64,000 nt of DNA from an uncultured Bacilli bacterium (GCA_947624045.1 CANQIL010000003.1:1-64000); one strand, 5' to 3'; shown: positions 26,282-34,981, counted from the stretch's first letter. Notes: generated from the sequence alone by a model not told the origin. Program-made: numbers and translations.

Positions 26282-27094
26282 ATGATAAGATATGTAGATT
26301 CTAAAAGAAACTTTCAAAATATGAATAAAGATAAAAGATTTTATCCTAGTAATTATACTAAAGAGGATATTGAAAAAGAGTTTCTTAAAAGACGTATTAA
26401 TATGGGAAATTATTTTGGTTTTGATGCGTATAAAATGTTTATGCCTGATGAGAGGGATGCTAATGAATATTTGTTAAGAAATGGTGGAAAAATAGGAAGT
26501 TACTTTGCATTAACAGCAGATTATTGTGAAGCTAACCCTTTAGGATACAGTGATATTAAAGAAGATATTTTACTAATATCTGAAAAGGTAAAGGGCGTAG
26601 TAGCAGGTTATCCTGTTGCGGATTGTCCTGTTATCGTAATTAGTGATTTAAAAAAGAAAGTTAGTGCCATTAGTCATTGTTCAGCTAAATTAATTGATGC
26701 TAAATTACCAATGATGATAGCGGATAGTTTGAAAGACTTTTGTAATAGTGCAGATGAAGATTTGTTTGTCTATGTAAGTGCTTGTGCCGGTGAGGGCTAT
26801 ATTTATCAGAATTATCCTCTTTGGATAACTGATAAAGAACTTTGGAGTGAAGCTATAACTTTTAGTGATGAAGTATTTAAAATTAATATGCGTAAAGCTT
26901 TATTAAAAGAGTTTATAGAAAGAAACATAAAAACATCACAAATTTATTTTAACTTAGCTGATACTATAACAGATGATGAACATTATTCAAACTTTGCTAG
27001 TAGTCCTAAAGGCTTAAACATTAAAGAAAAAAGTGGTAGACAATTTATTGGGGCTTTTTATGAAGATAAAAATAAAGTTTTAGTAAAAAAATAG
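26282..27094 (+). CDS. Laccase-domain (YfiH/Cu-oxidase_4) family protein, divergent
   Basis: 270 aa. The family core VVAGYPVADCPVIVISDLKK followed by VSAISHCSAKLID corresponds to the metal-binding Cys and the HAGW region, here HCSA. The family's third His region is less clear; the end SGRQFIGAFYEDKN fits. Relatives (YfiH, YlmD, LACC1) act as purine nucleoside phosphorylase/adenosine deaminase or edit peptidoglycan precursors. The altered HAGW motif suggests divergent activity. Starts 12 bp after gerM. Confidence 0.7.
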   Translation: MIRYVDSKRNFQNMNKDKRFYPSNYTKEDIEKEFLKRRINMGNYFGFDAYKMFMPDERDANEYLLRNGGKIGSYFALTADYCEANPLGYSDIKEDILLISEKVKGVVAGYPVADCPVIVISDLKKKVSAISHCSAKLIDAKLPMMIADSLKDFCNSADEDLFVYVSACAGEGYIYQNYPLWITDKELWSEAITFSDEVFKINMRKALLKEFIERNIKTSQIYFNLADTITDDEHYSNFASSPKGLNIKEKSGRQFIGAFYEDKNKVLVKK

Positions 27095-27114
27095 TTACAA
27101 AAAGCAAAAAAGTG

Positions 27115-27143
27115 TTGACTTTTCAGGTGTTTATGCATAAAAT
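27115..27143 (+). promoter_or_regulatory. Promoter of the infC-rpmI-rplT operon
   Basis: TTGACT (27115-27120), 17-nt spacer, TAAAAT (27138-27143) preceded by TGCA. Confidence 0.7.
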
Positions 27144-27149
27144 ATTACT

Positions 27150-27288
27150 AGTCGAAGAAAAAAGGAAAGAGATTTGTATCCACCTGATTAGCGAAAAGCA
27201 ATGGGTAAAAGGCCGAATTAAAAAACTAAAAATGTTTTTGTAGTTGCTTTGGGTGGATATTGATATATCCGCTTTTTCTCATTTTATG
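27150..27288 (+). promoter_or_regulatory. Attenuator leader of infC-rpmI-rplT (L20-type)
   Basis: A terminator-like stem TGGATAT / ATATCCG (27254-27271) followed by CTTTTTCTC lies before infC. An upstream ATCCACC (27178-27184) is exactly complementary to GGTGGAT in the terminator's 5' arm, so the leader can fold two exclusive ways. In Bacilli this operon is repressed by ribosomal protein L20 binding the leader; that is the likely effector. Confidence 0.7.
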
Positions 27289-27300
27289 GAGGTGTTAGGT

Positions 27301-27831
27301 ATAGCAAAAGATAAGAATAACATGTTGATTAATGAACAAATTAAAGTTCCTGAAGTTTTAGTAATAGGACCAAACGGTGAACAAGTAGGAATTAAGACTA
27401 TTGAAGATGCTAGGACCCTTGCGAGTTATGCAGCCTTAGACTTAGTGCTTATTAGTCCAAATGCCAATCCACCTGTTTGCAAGGTTATGGACTATAACAA
27501 GTTCCGTTACGAAAAACAAAAAAAGGAAAAGGAAGCTCTTAAAAGACAGAAAGCTAATATGTCTGAGTTAAAAGAGTATCGTTTATCACCTGTTATTGAT
27601 GTAGGGGATTTTGAAACTAAACTTAGAAATGCAACGAAATATCTAGAAAAAGGAGATAGAATTAAACTTACAGTTCGTTTTAAAGGCCGTCAAATGGCCC
27701 ATACGGAATTAGGTAAGGAAGTTCTTGAACGTTTTGCAGCTAGAGTTTCAGAAATTGCGGATATTGAACAAAAACCTAAGCTAGACGGACGTACAATGAC
27801 AATGTTATTGGTACCAAAAAAAGATAAATAG
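27301..27831 (+). CDS. infC: Translation initiation factor IF-3, non-AUG start
   Basis: About 176 aa. N-domain NNMLINEQIKVPEVLVIGPNG and C-domain GDRIKLTVRFKGRQMAH are diagnostic. The protein should begin IAKDKNN: GGAGG (27288-27292) is spaced 8 nt from an ATA codon at 27301 and no ATG lies at that point. infC is known to use rare starts (AUU/AUA/AUC) so that IF-3 represses its own translation. An upstream in-frame GTG (27292) is inside the ribosome site and less likely. First gene of infC-rpmI-rplT. Confidence 0.93.
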   Translation: MAKDKNNMLINEQIKVPEVLVIGPNGEQVGIKTIEDARTLASYAALDLVLISPNANPPVCKVMDYNKFRYEKQKKEKEALKRQKANMSELKEYRLSPVIDVGDFETKLRNATKYLEKGDRIKLTVRFKGRQMAHTELGKEVLERFAARVSEIADIEQKPKLDGRTMTMLLVPKKDK

Positions 27832-27845
27832 TAGGAGGAATAAAT

Positions 27846-28031
27846 ATGCCAAAGATTAAAACACATAAAGGAACAGCTAAAGTAGTAACTAAACGTAAAA
27901 ATGACTTAAAAATTGGAAAGCCAGGAAGTCGTCATAACACTGGTTATAAATCAACTAATGCTAATAGAAAAAATAGAAAAGGTTCAAACTTAAGTAAAGC
28001 AGACCAAAACAGATTAAAAAATATAATTTAA
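27846..28031 (+). CDS. rpmI: 50S ribosomal protein L35
   Basis: 61 aa, basic; opens MPKIKTHKGTAKVVTKRKN and includes GKPGSRHNTGYKS as in L35. Slightly short of the common 64-66 aa. GGAGG site; sits between infC and rplT as in most bacteria. Confidence 0.95.
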   Translation: MPKIKTHKGTAKVVTKRKNDLKIGKPGSRHNTGYKSTNANRKNRKGSNLSKADQNRLKNII

Positions 28032-28058
28032 TCTAAGTATTAAAAGGAGGATAAAAAC

Positions 28059-28643
28059 ATGGCAAGAGTTAAAAATGGAGCAGTAACAAAAGCTCGTCAT
28101 AAAAAAGTGTTAAAAGAAGCCAAAGGTTATTTTGGTAGTAAGCATAGATTATACAAGACTGCAAAAGAACAATTAATGCATTCAGGACAATATGCTTTTA
28201 GAGATAGAAAACAAAAGAAAAGAGATTTCCGTAAATTATGGATAACTAGAATTAATGCCGCTTGTCGTCAAGAAGGTATTAGTTATTCAAGATTTATTGA
28301 AGGACTTACTAAAGCTGGTGTTGAAGTTAACCGTAAGATGTTATCAGAAATAGCTATTAATGACCCTAAGATGTTTAAGGAATTTGTTAAAGTAGCTAAA
28401 GATGGTAAAGCTGGTAAGATTACTAAAGCTAGTGAAGTAATTGGTCGTGAAGTAACTATTAATGGTGAAAAGAAAGCTGTAAAGACTGAAGAAAAGAAAG
28501 TAACTAAAGAAAAAGAAGCAAAAAGTGAAAATACTGATTTAAGCAAAATGACTGTAGCTGAATTAAAAGAATTAGCTAAATCTAAAAAAATTGATGTTAC
28601 TGGATTAAAAAAAGCTGAAATAATAGAAGCTTTAGAAAAATAA
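28059..28643 (+). CDS. rplT: 50S ribosomal protein L20 with C-terminal SAP/Rho_N-like tail
   Basis: 194 aa against the usual ~118. Residues 1-117 are standard L20 ([30 protein letters not shown]-type region [20 protein letters not shown]). After a Lys/Glu-rich linker (~125-158) comes a ~35-residue helix-extended-helix motif, [20 protein letters not shown] then [11 protein letters not shown], as in SAP/Rho_N nucleic-acid-binding domains. S2 in the next operon has the same kind of tail. L20 assembles early on 23S rRNA and probably represses this operon. Confidence 0.95.
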   Translation: MARVKNGAVTKARHKKVLKEAKGYFGSKHRLYKTAKEQLMHSGQYAFRDRKQKKRDFRKLWITRINAACRQEGISYSRFIEGLTKAGVEVNRKMLSEIAINDPKMFKEFVKVAKDGKAGKITKASEVIGREVTINGEKKAVKTEEKKVTKEKEAKSENTDLSKMTVAELKELAKSKKIDVTGLKKAEIIEALEK

Positions 28644-28658
28644 ACATATTAGTGAATT

Positions 28659-28688
28659 TACTAATCTAGTGCCTAAGGGTGATTAGTA
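28659..28688 (+). promoter_or_regulatory. Hairpin in the rpsB leader
   Basis: 8-bp stem TACTAATC / GATTAGTA with a 14-nt loop, 39 bp before rpsB and without a T run. Leaders that bind S2 are known before rpsB; this is a candidate. Confidence 0.4.
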
Positions 28689-28726
28689 TTCGAAACTAGT
28701 AGAAGAAAAAACGAAGGAGAAAAATT

Positions 28727-29833
28727 ATGACTATTGTATCAATGAATTATTTATTAGAAGCTGGTGTTCATTTTGGACATCAAAAAAGAAGATGGAATCC
28801 AAAGATGAAGGAATACATCTACACAACAAGAGATGACATTTATATTATCGATTTACAAAAAACAGTTAAGAAATTAGAAGAAGCTTATGAAGCTTTAAAA
28901 GAAATTGCCGCAAATGGTGGAAAAGTTTTATTTGTTGGAACTAAGAAACAAGCTCAAGAAGCAGCTGAAGAAAGCGCTGTTAGAACTAATATGTATTTTG
29001 TAAATGAAAGATGGTTAGGTGGAACACTTACTAACTTTAAAACAATTCGTTCAAGAATTAGACGTATGGAAGAAATTGAAAAACAAGAAACTGATGGTAC
29101 TTTTGATGCTCTTCCTAAAAAAGAAGTTATTAAGATAAGAAAAGAATATGAAAAATTAGATAAGAACTTAAGAGGAATTCGTGAAATGAAGAAGATGCCA
29201 CAAGCTATGGTAATCGTTGACCCTCGTAAGGAAGAAATCGCTATTAAAGAAGCACATATTTTAGGAATACCTGTTTTTGGTATTGTTGATACTAACTGTG
29301 ACCCTGATTTAGTTGATTATGTAATTCCAGGTAATGATGATGCTGTTAGAGCTGTAAAATTACTAATTGGTGTTTTAACTAATGCTATTGCTGAAGTTAA
29401 TGGAAATGAAATTATTGACTACATCAGTGAAGATGACCGTGTAAGAACAGACAAGCCAGAAAAAATTGAAAAATATGATAAAACTGACAAGCCAAGTAAA
29501 TTCGATAAGAAATATAAAGATGAAGGCAAAAGAGATTTTAAAGAGAAAAGAGTAGAAGAGAAAAAGCCTAGAGAAGAACGTACTTTTAAAGAAGAAGTAA
29601 AAGCAGAAAAGCAAGAAAAACAAGAAAATAAAGAAGAAAAGTTAGCACAACCAGTAGAAAAAGAAGAAAAAAAGAGTGAAGAAAAGAAAGAGGCACCTAA
29701 AGAAGACAAAGCAAAAGAAGATTCTTTAGAAGAGCTAACTTTAAGTGATTTAAAAGCTAAGGCAAAAGATGCTGGTGTTAAAGGTTATTCTACTATGAAG
29801 AAAGCTGAACTTATTGAAGCTTTATCTAAATAA
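28727..29833 (+). CDS. rpsB: 30S ribosomal protein S2 with long charged tail and Rho_N/SAP-like end
   Basis: 368 aa against ~250. Residues 1-235 are normal S2 ([40 protein letters not shown]). The extra ~130 residues are a low-complexity Lys/Glu linker and a terminal motif [20 protein letters not shown] then [14 protein letters not shown], matching the Rho N-terminal/SAP helix-extended-helix pattern. Followed by tsf, the conserved order. Confidence 0.95.
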   Translation: MTIVSMNYLLEAGVHFGHQKRRWNPKMKEYIYTTRDDIYIIDLQKTVKKLEEAYEALKEIAANGGKVLFVGTKKQAQEAAEESAVRTNMYFVNERWLGGTLTNFKTIRSRIRRMEEIEKQETDGTFDALPKKEVIKIRKEYEKLDKNLRGIREMKKMPQAMVIVDPRKEEIAIKEAHILGIPVFGIVDTNCDPDLVDYVIPGNDDAVRAVKLLIGVLTNAIAEVNGNEIIDYISEDDRVRTDKPEKIEKYDKTDKPSKFDKKYKDEGKRDFKEKRVEEKKPREERTFKEEVKAEKQEKQENKEEKLAQPVEKEEKKSEEKKEAPKEDKAKEDSLEELTLSDLKAKAKDAGVKGYSTMKKAELIEALSK

Positions 29834-29893
29834 TTTTATGTGGGAAGTTAGTTTCCCTTTTAATTTTAAAAGTAAAGAAGTGGAGGAGAAAAA

Positions 29894-30769
29894 ATGTTTA
29901 AAGCAAGTGATGTAAAAGAGCTAAGAGAAAAAACAGGAGCAGGAATGCTTGATTGTAAAAAAGCTTTAGAAGAAACAAATGGTGATATGGAAAAAGCTAT
30001 TGACTGGTTAAGAGAAAAAGGTATCGCTAAAGCAGCTAAAAAAGAAAGTCGTATTGCGGCTGAGGGATTATGTCAAATAAAAGTTGATGATAATAATGCC
30101 GTTATTTTAGAAGTAAATTCCGAAACAGACTTTGTTGCTAAAAATGCAGAGTTTACCAATTTTGTTGACTTTTTAGCCGACGTTCTTTTAAAAAATGAAG
30201 CCAAGACTGTTGAAGAAGCCTTACAAATTTCTGTTGACGGTGAAACTATTTCTGATAAGATAGTAGCCTTAACAGCTAAAATAGGTGAAAAGATTAGTTT
30301 TAGACGTTTTGAAAAAGTTACTAAAGAAGCTGATGAAGTTTTTGGAGCTTATAAACATATGGGCGGTAAAATTGGAACATTAGTAGTCTTAAAAGGCGCT
30401 AATGAAGAAGTAGCTAAAGATGTTGCAATGCAAGCTTGTGCTATGAATCCAACGGCTCTTAATAGAGAAGAAGTTCCTAGTGAACTAGTAGAAAGAGAAA
30501 GCCATATTATTAAAGAACAAGTTATGGCTGAGGGTAAAAGTGCTGATATAGCTGAAAAAATGGTTATTGGAAGATTAAATAAATTTTATAAAGAAATTTG
30601 TCTAGAAGAACAAGCCTTTATTAAAGATTCATCTTTATCAGTTAAAGACTATGTTAAAAATAATAATGGTGAAATTGTTTCAATGGTAAGATTTTCTGTT
30701 GGTGAGGGAATTGAAAAGAAACAAGAAGACTTTGCTAGTGAAGTAATGAGTCAAATTAAAGGAGTTTAA
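29894..30769 (+). CDS. tsf: Elongation factor Ts
   Basis: 291 aa, EF-Tu nucleotide exchange factor. N-terminal UBA-like domain DVKELREKTGAGMLDCKKAL, core EVNSETDFVAKNAEFTNFVD and the Tu-contacting region are intact. Downstream of rpsB as usual; the pyrH gene that normally follows is absent. Terminator after the stop. Confidence 0.96.
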   Translation: MFKASDVKELREKTGAGMLDCKKALEETNGDMEKAIDWLREKGIAKAAKKESRIAAEGLCQIKVDDNNAVILEVNSETDFVAKNAEFTNFVDFLADVLLKNEAKTVEEALQISVDGETISDKIVALTAKIGEKISFRRFEKVTKEADEVFGAYKHMGGKIGTLVVLKGANEEVAKDVAMQACAMNPTALNREEVPSELVERESHIIKEQVMAEGKSADIAEKMVIGRLNKFYKEICLEEQAFIKDSSLSVKDYVKNNNGEIVSMVRFSVGEGIEKKQEDFASEVMSQIKGV

Positions 30770-30777
30770 AACTTTTT

Positions 30778-30814
30778 ATAGTATGTTGACAATAGTTGAC
30801 ATGCTATTTTTTTT
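30778..30814 (+). terminator. Rho-independent terminator after tsf
   Basis: ATAGTATGT / ACATGCTAT stem (one G-T pair) followed by eight T. Confidence 0.8.
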
Positions 30815-30867
30815 CTAAAAATTGAAAAAGATAGAAAATTAAGTTATTATAAGCTAGAGGATGTAAA

Positions 30868-31668
30868 ATGGAAAGAAATGCTGAAAGTAAAATTTTAATC
30901 ATTGTTATTATGGGCCTTTTCTTAGTTTTAATTGGAACTGGTCTTTATATGGCTACAAGTAATAAGAAAACTAAAAATATAGAAAAAGAAGAACAACCAC
31001 AAACTGATGAGCCAAGTGAGTCCTTAGATAGTGCTGAAATAAAAACGCTTATTAAAAACTTAACAACAACACAAAAAGATAGTTGTGGCTTTTATGGCTA
31101 TTTTGAAAATGATACTTATAATTACCAAGACTTAACTAATGAAGAAGCTTTTGGAATAATTATTAATAAAATATATAATGATAAAAAAGAAAGTGGTATT
31201 ACTAATCCTTTTACTAAAGGAACAATTATTTATGAAACAGAAATAGAGGCTAAATTGAAAGAACTTTTCCCTCAAGATTATAATTTTTCCCATAAGAGTT
31301 TTACAGAACTTATTTGTCCAAAATTTACTTATGATACTAATAATAAAAGTTATACTGTTTTAGAAGATGACAACTGTCAAACAACTTGTAAAGCTCAAAA
31401 TCTTTATTTAATTGACCAAGCTACTAAATATAAAGATTCACTAGATGTTGATATAAGAGTAGTTTTTGTTGATACTTCTAAAGAAACCATTAAATACTAT
31501 ACTGACTACAAAAAAACTAACTTCTTAAAAGAAGTAGCCGATACAGATTTATATAATCAACAAACTGGCTTTACAAAGGAAGAATTTGAAAAAGCATCTT
31601 TATATCGCTTAACTTTTGCTATTGAAGAGGATAATTATGTTTTTAAAGAAGCTAGATTAATAAACTAA
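30868..31668 (+). CDS. Single-pass membrane protein, unknown function
   Basis: 266 aa. Residues 7-28 are a membrane helix (KILIIVIMGLFLVLIGTGLY); the rest would be extracellular, with an acidic spacer and a mixed alpha/beta domain holding several Cys (DSCGFYGYF, ICPKFTY, CQTTCKAQN) that could form disulfides. No family recognised. It lies alone between the tsf terminator and the Lys-rich membrane protein. Confidence 0.7.
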   Translation: MERNAESKILIIVIMGLFLVLIGTGLYMATSNKKTKNIEKEEQPQTDEPSESLDSAEIKTLIKNLTTTQKDSCGFYGYFENDTYNYQDLTNEEAFGIIINKIYNDKKESGITNPFTKGTIIYETEIEAKLKELFPQDYNFSHKSFTELICPKFTYDTNNKSYTVLEDDNCQTTCKAQNLYLIDQATKYKDSLDVDIRVVFVDTSKETIKYYTDYKKTNFLKEVADTDLYNQQTGFTKEEFEKASLYRLTFAIEEDNYVFKEARLIN

Positions 31669-31733
31669 ATAAGTGTTATAGTTTTTCTTAGTAGTTAGCT
31701 ATTAAAGAATAAGTAAAATATAGGTATTTTTCA

Positions 31734-31762
31734 TTGCAAAATTTCATAAAATTTGATATAAT
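31734..31762 (+). promoter_or_regulatory. Promoter of the Lys-rich membrane protein gene
   Basis: TTGCAA (31734-31739), 17-nt spacer, TATAAT (31757-31762). Confidence 0.7.
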
Positions 31763-31785
31763 ATGCCGAAATAGGTGGTGAAATA

Positions 31786-32517
31786 ATGAAGGGGTCTAAT
31801 ACTAATTTAGAAGAAAAGAAAGGTAAAAAAAGTTCTAAGTCCAAAGTATCTTCAACTTCAAAAACAAAAAAGGCTAGTTCTAAAGCAACAGCTAAAAAGA
31901 AAACACAAACAAAAAAGAATGTCAAAAAAACAAAAGCTCCTAGTACAATAAATAAGACATCTAAAGAAGCAGTTAAAACTTCTCAAACCAAAGAAGAAAT
32001 AAAAGCAATTGCTTCTACTAAGAAAATAAAAGAAAAAAAAGAGCCTTTAAAAGTAAAAATTACTAAAACAGAAACTAAAACGACAAAGCCAAAACAAACT
32101 ACTAAACAAACAAAACCTAAAGATACTAAGCAAGTAAAAGAAGTAAATGAAGATAGGCAACTTCAAGCTAAAGTTATTAGTGAAACAGAATTAGAAAAAG
32201 AATTAAGAGAAATATATTCTACAAATGATACAATTGATATTAAAAATCCTAAAGAAGAAATGCTTGAATTAGAAGAAAATAAAGATACAACTGCACCAAC
32301 GATAATTAAAAGTGTAACCTTAACGGATGATTTTCTAGATGAAGAACAAGCAAGTCTTTTAAAACAAGATATAAGAAAAATTATTACTGAAGAAGATAGG
32401 ACAATAGTTAAACCGAAAAAAGATGCTTTAAGTATTATTGTTGTTATCTTGGCTATTATTTTTGCTATATTGGCTATCTTCTTTCTTTTTTTAATTTTAT
32501 ATATTTGTGAAGCTTAG
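31786..32517 (+). CDS. Lysine-rich, tail-anchored membrane protein
   Basis: 243 aa. The first ~125 residues are histone-H1-like low complexity (Lys, Ser, Thr, Ala: KKGKKSSKSKVSSTSKTKK). A short acidic region follows (~150-200), and a single C-terminal membrane helix (ALSIIVVILAIIFAILAIFF) ends the protein, so the basic part should be cytoplasmic. Such a layout could bind DNA or RNA at the membrane; this is inference. It lies between tsf and frr, where pyrH usually lies. Confidence 0.65.
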   Translation: MKGSNTNLEEKKGKKSSKSKVSSTSKTKKASSKATAKKKTQTKKNVKKTKAPSTINKTSKEAVKTSQTKEEIKAIASTKKIKEKKEPLKVKITKTETKTTKPKQTTKQTKPKDTKQVKEVNEDRQLQAKVISETELEKELREIYSTNDTIDIKNPKEEMLELEENKDTTAPTIIKSVTLTDDFLDEEQASLLKQDIRKIITEEDRTIVKPKKDALSIIVVILAIIFAILAIFFLFLILYICEA

Positions 32518-32564
32518 TCTTTATTTTAAAGAAAAATTATATTATAATTAGGTAAAGAAAAGAG

Positions 32565-33122
32565 ATGAATGATATGGATAGTGAAATGATTATATTAGAA
32601 GCTACAGATAAATTAGATAAAGCTCTTGATTCCTTAGATAAAAAACTTAGAACAGTAAGAGCTGGTAGAGCTAACCCTTCAAGTCTAGATGGAGTAATGG
32701 TTGATTACTATGGTAGTATGACACCTTTAAAACAGTTAGCGACAATTTCTGTACCAGAGGCAAGACAATTATTAATTAAGCCTTTTGATAAAAGTTGTTT
32801 AAGCGCTATTGAAAAAGCTATTTTTAATTCTAATTTAGGATATACTCCTGGTAATGACGGTGAAACTATTAGAATAATTATACCTGAGTTAACTGAAGAA
32901 AGAAGAAAAGAGCTTGTAAAACAAGTAAAATCTTTAGCTGAAGAGGCTAAAGTAAGTATAAGAAATGTTCGTCATGATGCCTTAGAAGATGTTAAAAAAG
33001 CCCAACTTCCTGAAGATGAAGCTAAAGGTATGGAAAAAGATATTCAAGATTTAGTTAACAACTACAATAAAAAAGTAGAAGATAAGTTAAAAGAAAAAGA
33101 AAATGAACTATTAACAGTTTAA
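32565..33122 (+). CDS. frr: Ribosome recycling factor
   Basis: 185 aa. The RRF signature LRTVRAGRANPSSLDGVMVD, ITISVPEARQLL-type ATISVPEARQLLIKPFD and the C-terminal helix LTEERRKELVKQVKSLAEEA are complete. RRF with EF-G splits post-termination ribosomes. ATG 32574 in frame is an alternative start. A hairpin terminator follows. Confidence 0.96.
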   Translation: MNDMDSEMIILEATDKLDKALDSLDKKLRTVRAGRANPSSLDGVMVDYYGSMTPLKQLATISVPEARQLLIKPFDKSCLSAIEKAIFNSNLGYTPGNDGETIRIIIPELTEERRKELVKQVKSLAEEAKVSIRNVRHDALEDVKKAQLPEDEAKGMEKDIQDLVNNYNKKVEDKLKEKENELLTV

Positions 33123-33132
33123 TAAATATTTA

Positions 33133-33190
33133 AAAAGATTCATAAAGCTATTTTAAGAAATTTTAGAATAGTTAGATGAGTCTTTTTTCT
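33133..33190 (+). terminator. Rho-independent terminator after frr
   Basis: AAAGATTCAT / ATGAGTCTTT outer stem with an inner GCTATT / AATAGTT stem, then TTTTTT. Confidence 0.65.
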
Positions 33191-33203
33191 TTACATTTTT
33201 TTT

Positions 33204-33521
33204 CGAAAAATTATAAAAATTAAAAAGTTGTTGCGAATAATATATATGAAAGGGATAAATACTGGGGTAATTATCTTTTAATGTTAGGGGGATTTATATA
33301 AAAAAGAAAGATGATTTTTACACAGCTAAACGTGATATTGTTTTTAAAACAATTTTTTGCAATGAAGACAAGCCAGATTTATTAATTGCTTTATTATCAA
33401 GTATTTTAGAAATTGAGATTAATAAGTTTCTATTTTTAAATACTGAACTTAAAATTACTTATATAGGTGAAAGGAAGAAAATAGTAGACTTATTTGTTTT
33501 GTACATTTAGAAGTTAACGGA
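33204..33521 (+). repeat. Direct repeat of the Rpn 5' region (copy 1 of 2)
   Basis: Nearly identical to 33996-34335: the leader (cGAAAAATTATAAAAATTAA... GGGATAAATACTGGGGTAA) and the first ~75 codons of the Rpn gene. Copy 1 lacks 19 nt near its 3' end and then diverges. Confidence 0.85.
33291..33521 (+). pseudogene. Truncated Rpn nuclease gene
   Basis: Encodes the same N-terminal residues as the intact gene at 34073 (KKKDDFYTAKRDIVFKTIFC, IALLSSILEIEINKFLF) up to IVDLFVL, where a 19-nt deletion relative to the intact copy shifts the frame before the catalytic LEVN block. One A is also missing after GGGGGA, so the ATG at the copy's start is out of frame with the rest. Dead duplicate. Confidence 0.85.
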
Positions 33522-33555
33522 CTAATTGCTTATAATTGAAACAAAAAAATAAAAT

Positions 33556-33810
33556 TTGCAAACGAATATTATATGGGAAGAAAAAATTTATAGATATATT
33601 TTGCAAAAGGGGAAATATGAATTTTTAGGAATTGGGGAGGAAATTCATAATCCTGATTTTAATTATGGCGAATTCGCCATAATTAAAAGTCAAGCAGGCT
33701 TAAATAGTTATAAGATTATTGTTAAAGAATGGGTCAGTAAAACTAATGCTATTGATATACTATCAAAAACAGGAAGATATGGCGGTACATATGCTCATAA
33801 AGGCTTATAA
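33556..33810 (+). pseudogene. KilA-N-domain gene fragment carrying a 30-bp palindrome
   Basis: Residues from EFLGIGEEIHNPDFN through the KilA-N core KTNAIDILSKTGRYGGTYAH match the intact gene at 61706, then the frame stops at once where that protein continues KDIAFEFAS. Both the 5' DNA-binding part and the C-terminal part are missing, so it is a decayed fragment lodged between two Rpn copies. The palindrome at 33658-33687 encodes FNYGEFAIIK. Confidence 0.75.
33658..33687 (+). repeat. Perfect 30-bp palindrome inside a KilA-N fragment
   Basis: Left arm TTTAATTATGGCGAA followed immediately by its exact reverse complement. The axis falls between the GAA and TTC codons, the same position as the palindromes at 59531-59554 and 61907-61930 in related sequences. 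Confidence 0.9.
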
Positions 33811-33931
33811 TGATGAAGAAGCTGCTAGTAAATTTATAAATGATAATAAAGATAAATTAACTCAATATAAATATACATTTAGTAAGAAAGGCTTATTTTA
33901 TTACTATACAGTTTTTGAAAAATTATCTTAA
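33811..33931 (+). pseudogene. Fragment of an unrecognised gene
   Basis: A short frame (YNDEEAASKFINDNKDKLTQ, TFSKKGLFYYYTVFEKLS) is joined to the KilA-N fragment. No family recognised; probably the 3' end of a lost gene. Confidence 0.4.
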
Positions 33932-34072
33932 GTAAGAATTTATATTTAATAAAAGTGCATTTTTTTAAAAGTGTGCTTTTTTTGCAATTTTTTTACGAAA
34001 AATTATAAAAATTAAAAAGTTATTGCGAATAATACATATGAAAGGGATAAATACTGGGGTAATTATCTTTTA

Positions 34073-34981
34073 ATGTTAGGGGGAATTTATATAAAAAAGA
34101 AAGATGATTTTTACACAGCTAAACGTGATATTGTTTTTAAAACAATTTTTTGTAATGAAGACAAGCCAGATTTATTAATTGCTTTATTATCAAGTATTTT
34201 AGAAATTAAGATTAATAAGTTTCTATTTTTAAATACTGAACTTAAAATTACTTATATAGGAGAAAGGAGAAAAATAGTAGATTTATTTGTTTTAGTAAAT
34301 GACAATATGTATGTACATTTAGAAGTTAATGGTGAAACAACTATAGAAACCATTTTTAGAAATTATGCCTTTTTTTATCATCAGATAGCTACAAAGACCT
34401 TAAAAAGTGAAGATTATAATTTGGATGATGAATTTATTCATATTGATTTAAGTTATGGCCTAGGTAAAAAGGAATATGATATTAAAGAAGTATATACATT
34501 CAAAAATGAAACAGGAGAAATTGAGCGATTAACAAATGTCAAAGGATATGAATTTAATATGGACAAAATAAGCGACATGTGGTATAGTGAAGATGAAGAA
34601 TTTAAAAGTAAGTATAAATATTTAGTAATGTTAGATATGAATAAGGAAAAATTAGAAGAGTTAAGTGAAAAATATAAAGGAGATGAAGTAATTATGGCTT
34701 ATAAAACTGAGGTAATTAAATTAAATGAGAGTGAAAGATTTGCAAGTTTAGTAACATATGAGCAGGATATACAGTTTATGAGAAATACTCAGAGAAATTT
34801 GGGACGTAAAGAAGGTTTAAATGAAGGAATTAGTATTGGCTTAAATGAAGCTAATCAAAAATTTGCTCGAAAATTATTAGCAGATGGAGTTCCTATCAAT
34901 AAAATTGCAAAATATACTTCATTATCTGAAGGTGAAATAGAAGCCTTAAGTCAAGATAAGTCTACACAGGATATTAAATAA
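34073..34981 (+). CDS. Rpn/PD-(D/E)XK-family nuclease (paralogue)
   Basis: 302 aa. KDDFYTAKRDIVFKTIFCNE at the N-terminus and the core IVDLFVLVNDNMYVHLEVNG with catalytic Asp and Glu. C-terminal half SLVTYEQDIQFMRNTQRNLG and a Lys/Glu/Gly repeat. The start is uncertain: ATG 34073 precedes the strong AGGGGG site (34078-34083), which would better serve ATT 34085 or ATA 34091; the truncated copy upstream is consistent with the latter. An internal ATG with AAAGGAG at 34694 may give an inhibitor fragment. Paralogue of 23614. Confidence 0.85.
   Translation: MLGGIYIKKKDDFYTAKRDIVFKTIFCNEDKPDLLIALLSSILEIKINKFLFLNTELKITYIGERRKIVDLFVLVNDNMYVHLEVNGETTIETIFRNYAFFYHQIATKTLKSEDYNLDDEFIHIDLSYGLGKKEYDIKEVYTFKNETGEIERLTNVKGYEFNMDKISDMWYSEDEEFKSKYKYLVMLDMNKEKLEELSEKYKGDEVIMAYKTEVIKLNESERFASLVTYEQDIQFMRNTQRNLGRKEGLNEGISIGLNEANQKFARKLLADGVPINKIAKYTSLSEGEIEALSQDKSTQDIK
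34694..34981 (+). CDS. Possible in-gene start: RpnS-like C-terminal fragment
   Basis: AAAGGAGATGAAG (from 34676) precedes in-frame ATG 34694; the product would be 95 aa (MAYKTEVIKLNESERFASLV...). A free-standing ORF of exactly 95 codons with the same ribosome site and similar sequence lies at 35024, which supports this as a genuine start. Confidence 0.5.
   Translation: MAYKTEVIKLNESERFASLVTYEQDIQFMRNTQRNLGRKEGLNEGISIGLNEANQKFARKLLADGVPINKIAKYTSLSEGEIEALSQDKSTQDIK

Noticed and set aside
28283-29709. Long open frames antisense to rplT and rpsB
   Set aside because: They come from Lys/Glu-rich coding sequence read backwards, have no ribosome site and show only Phe/Ser low complexity.
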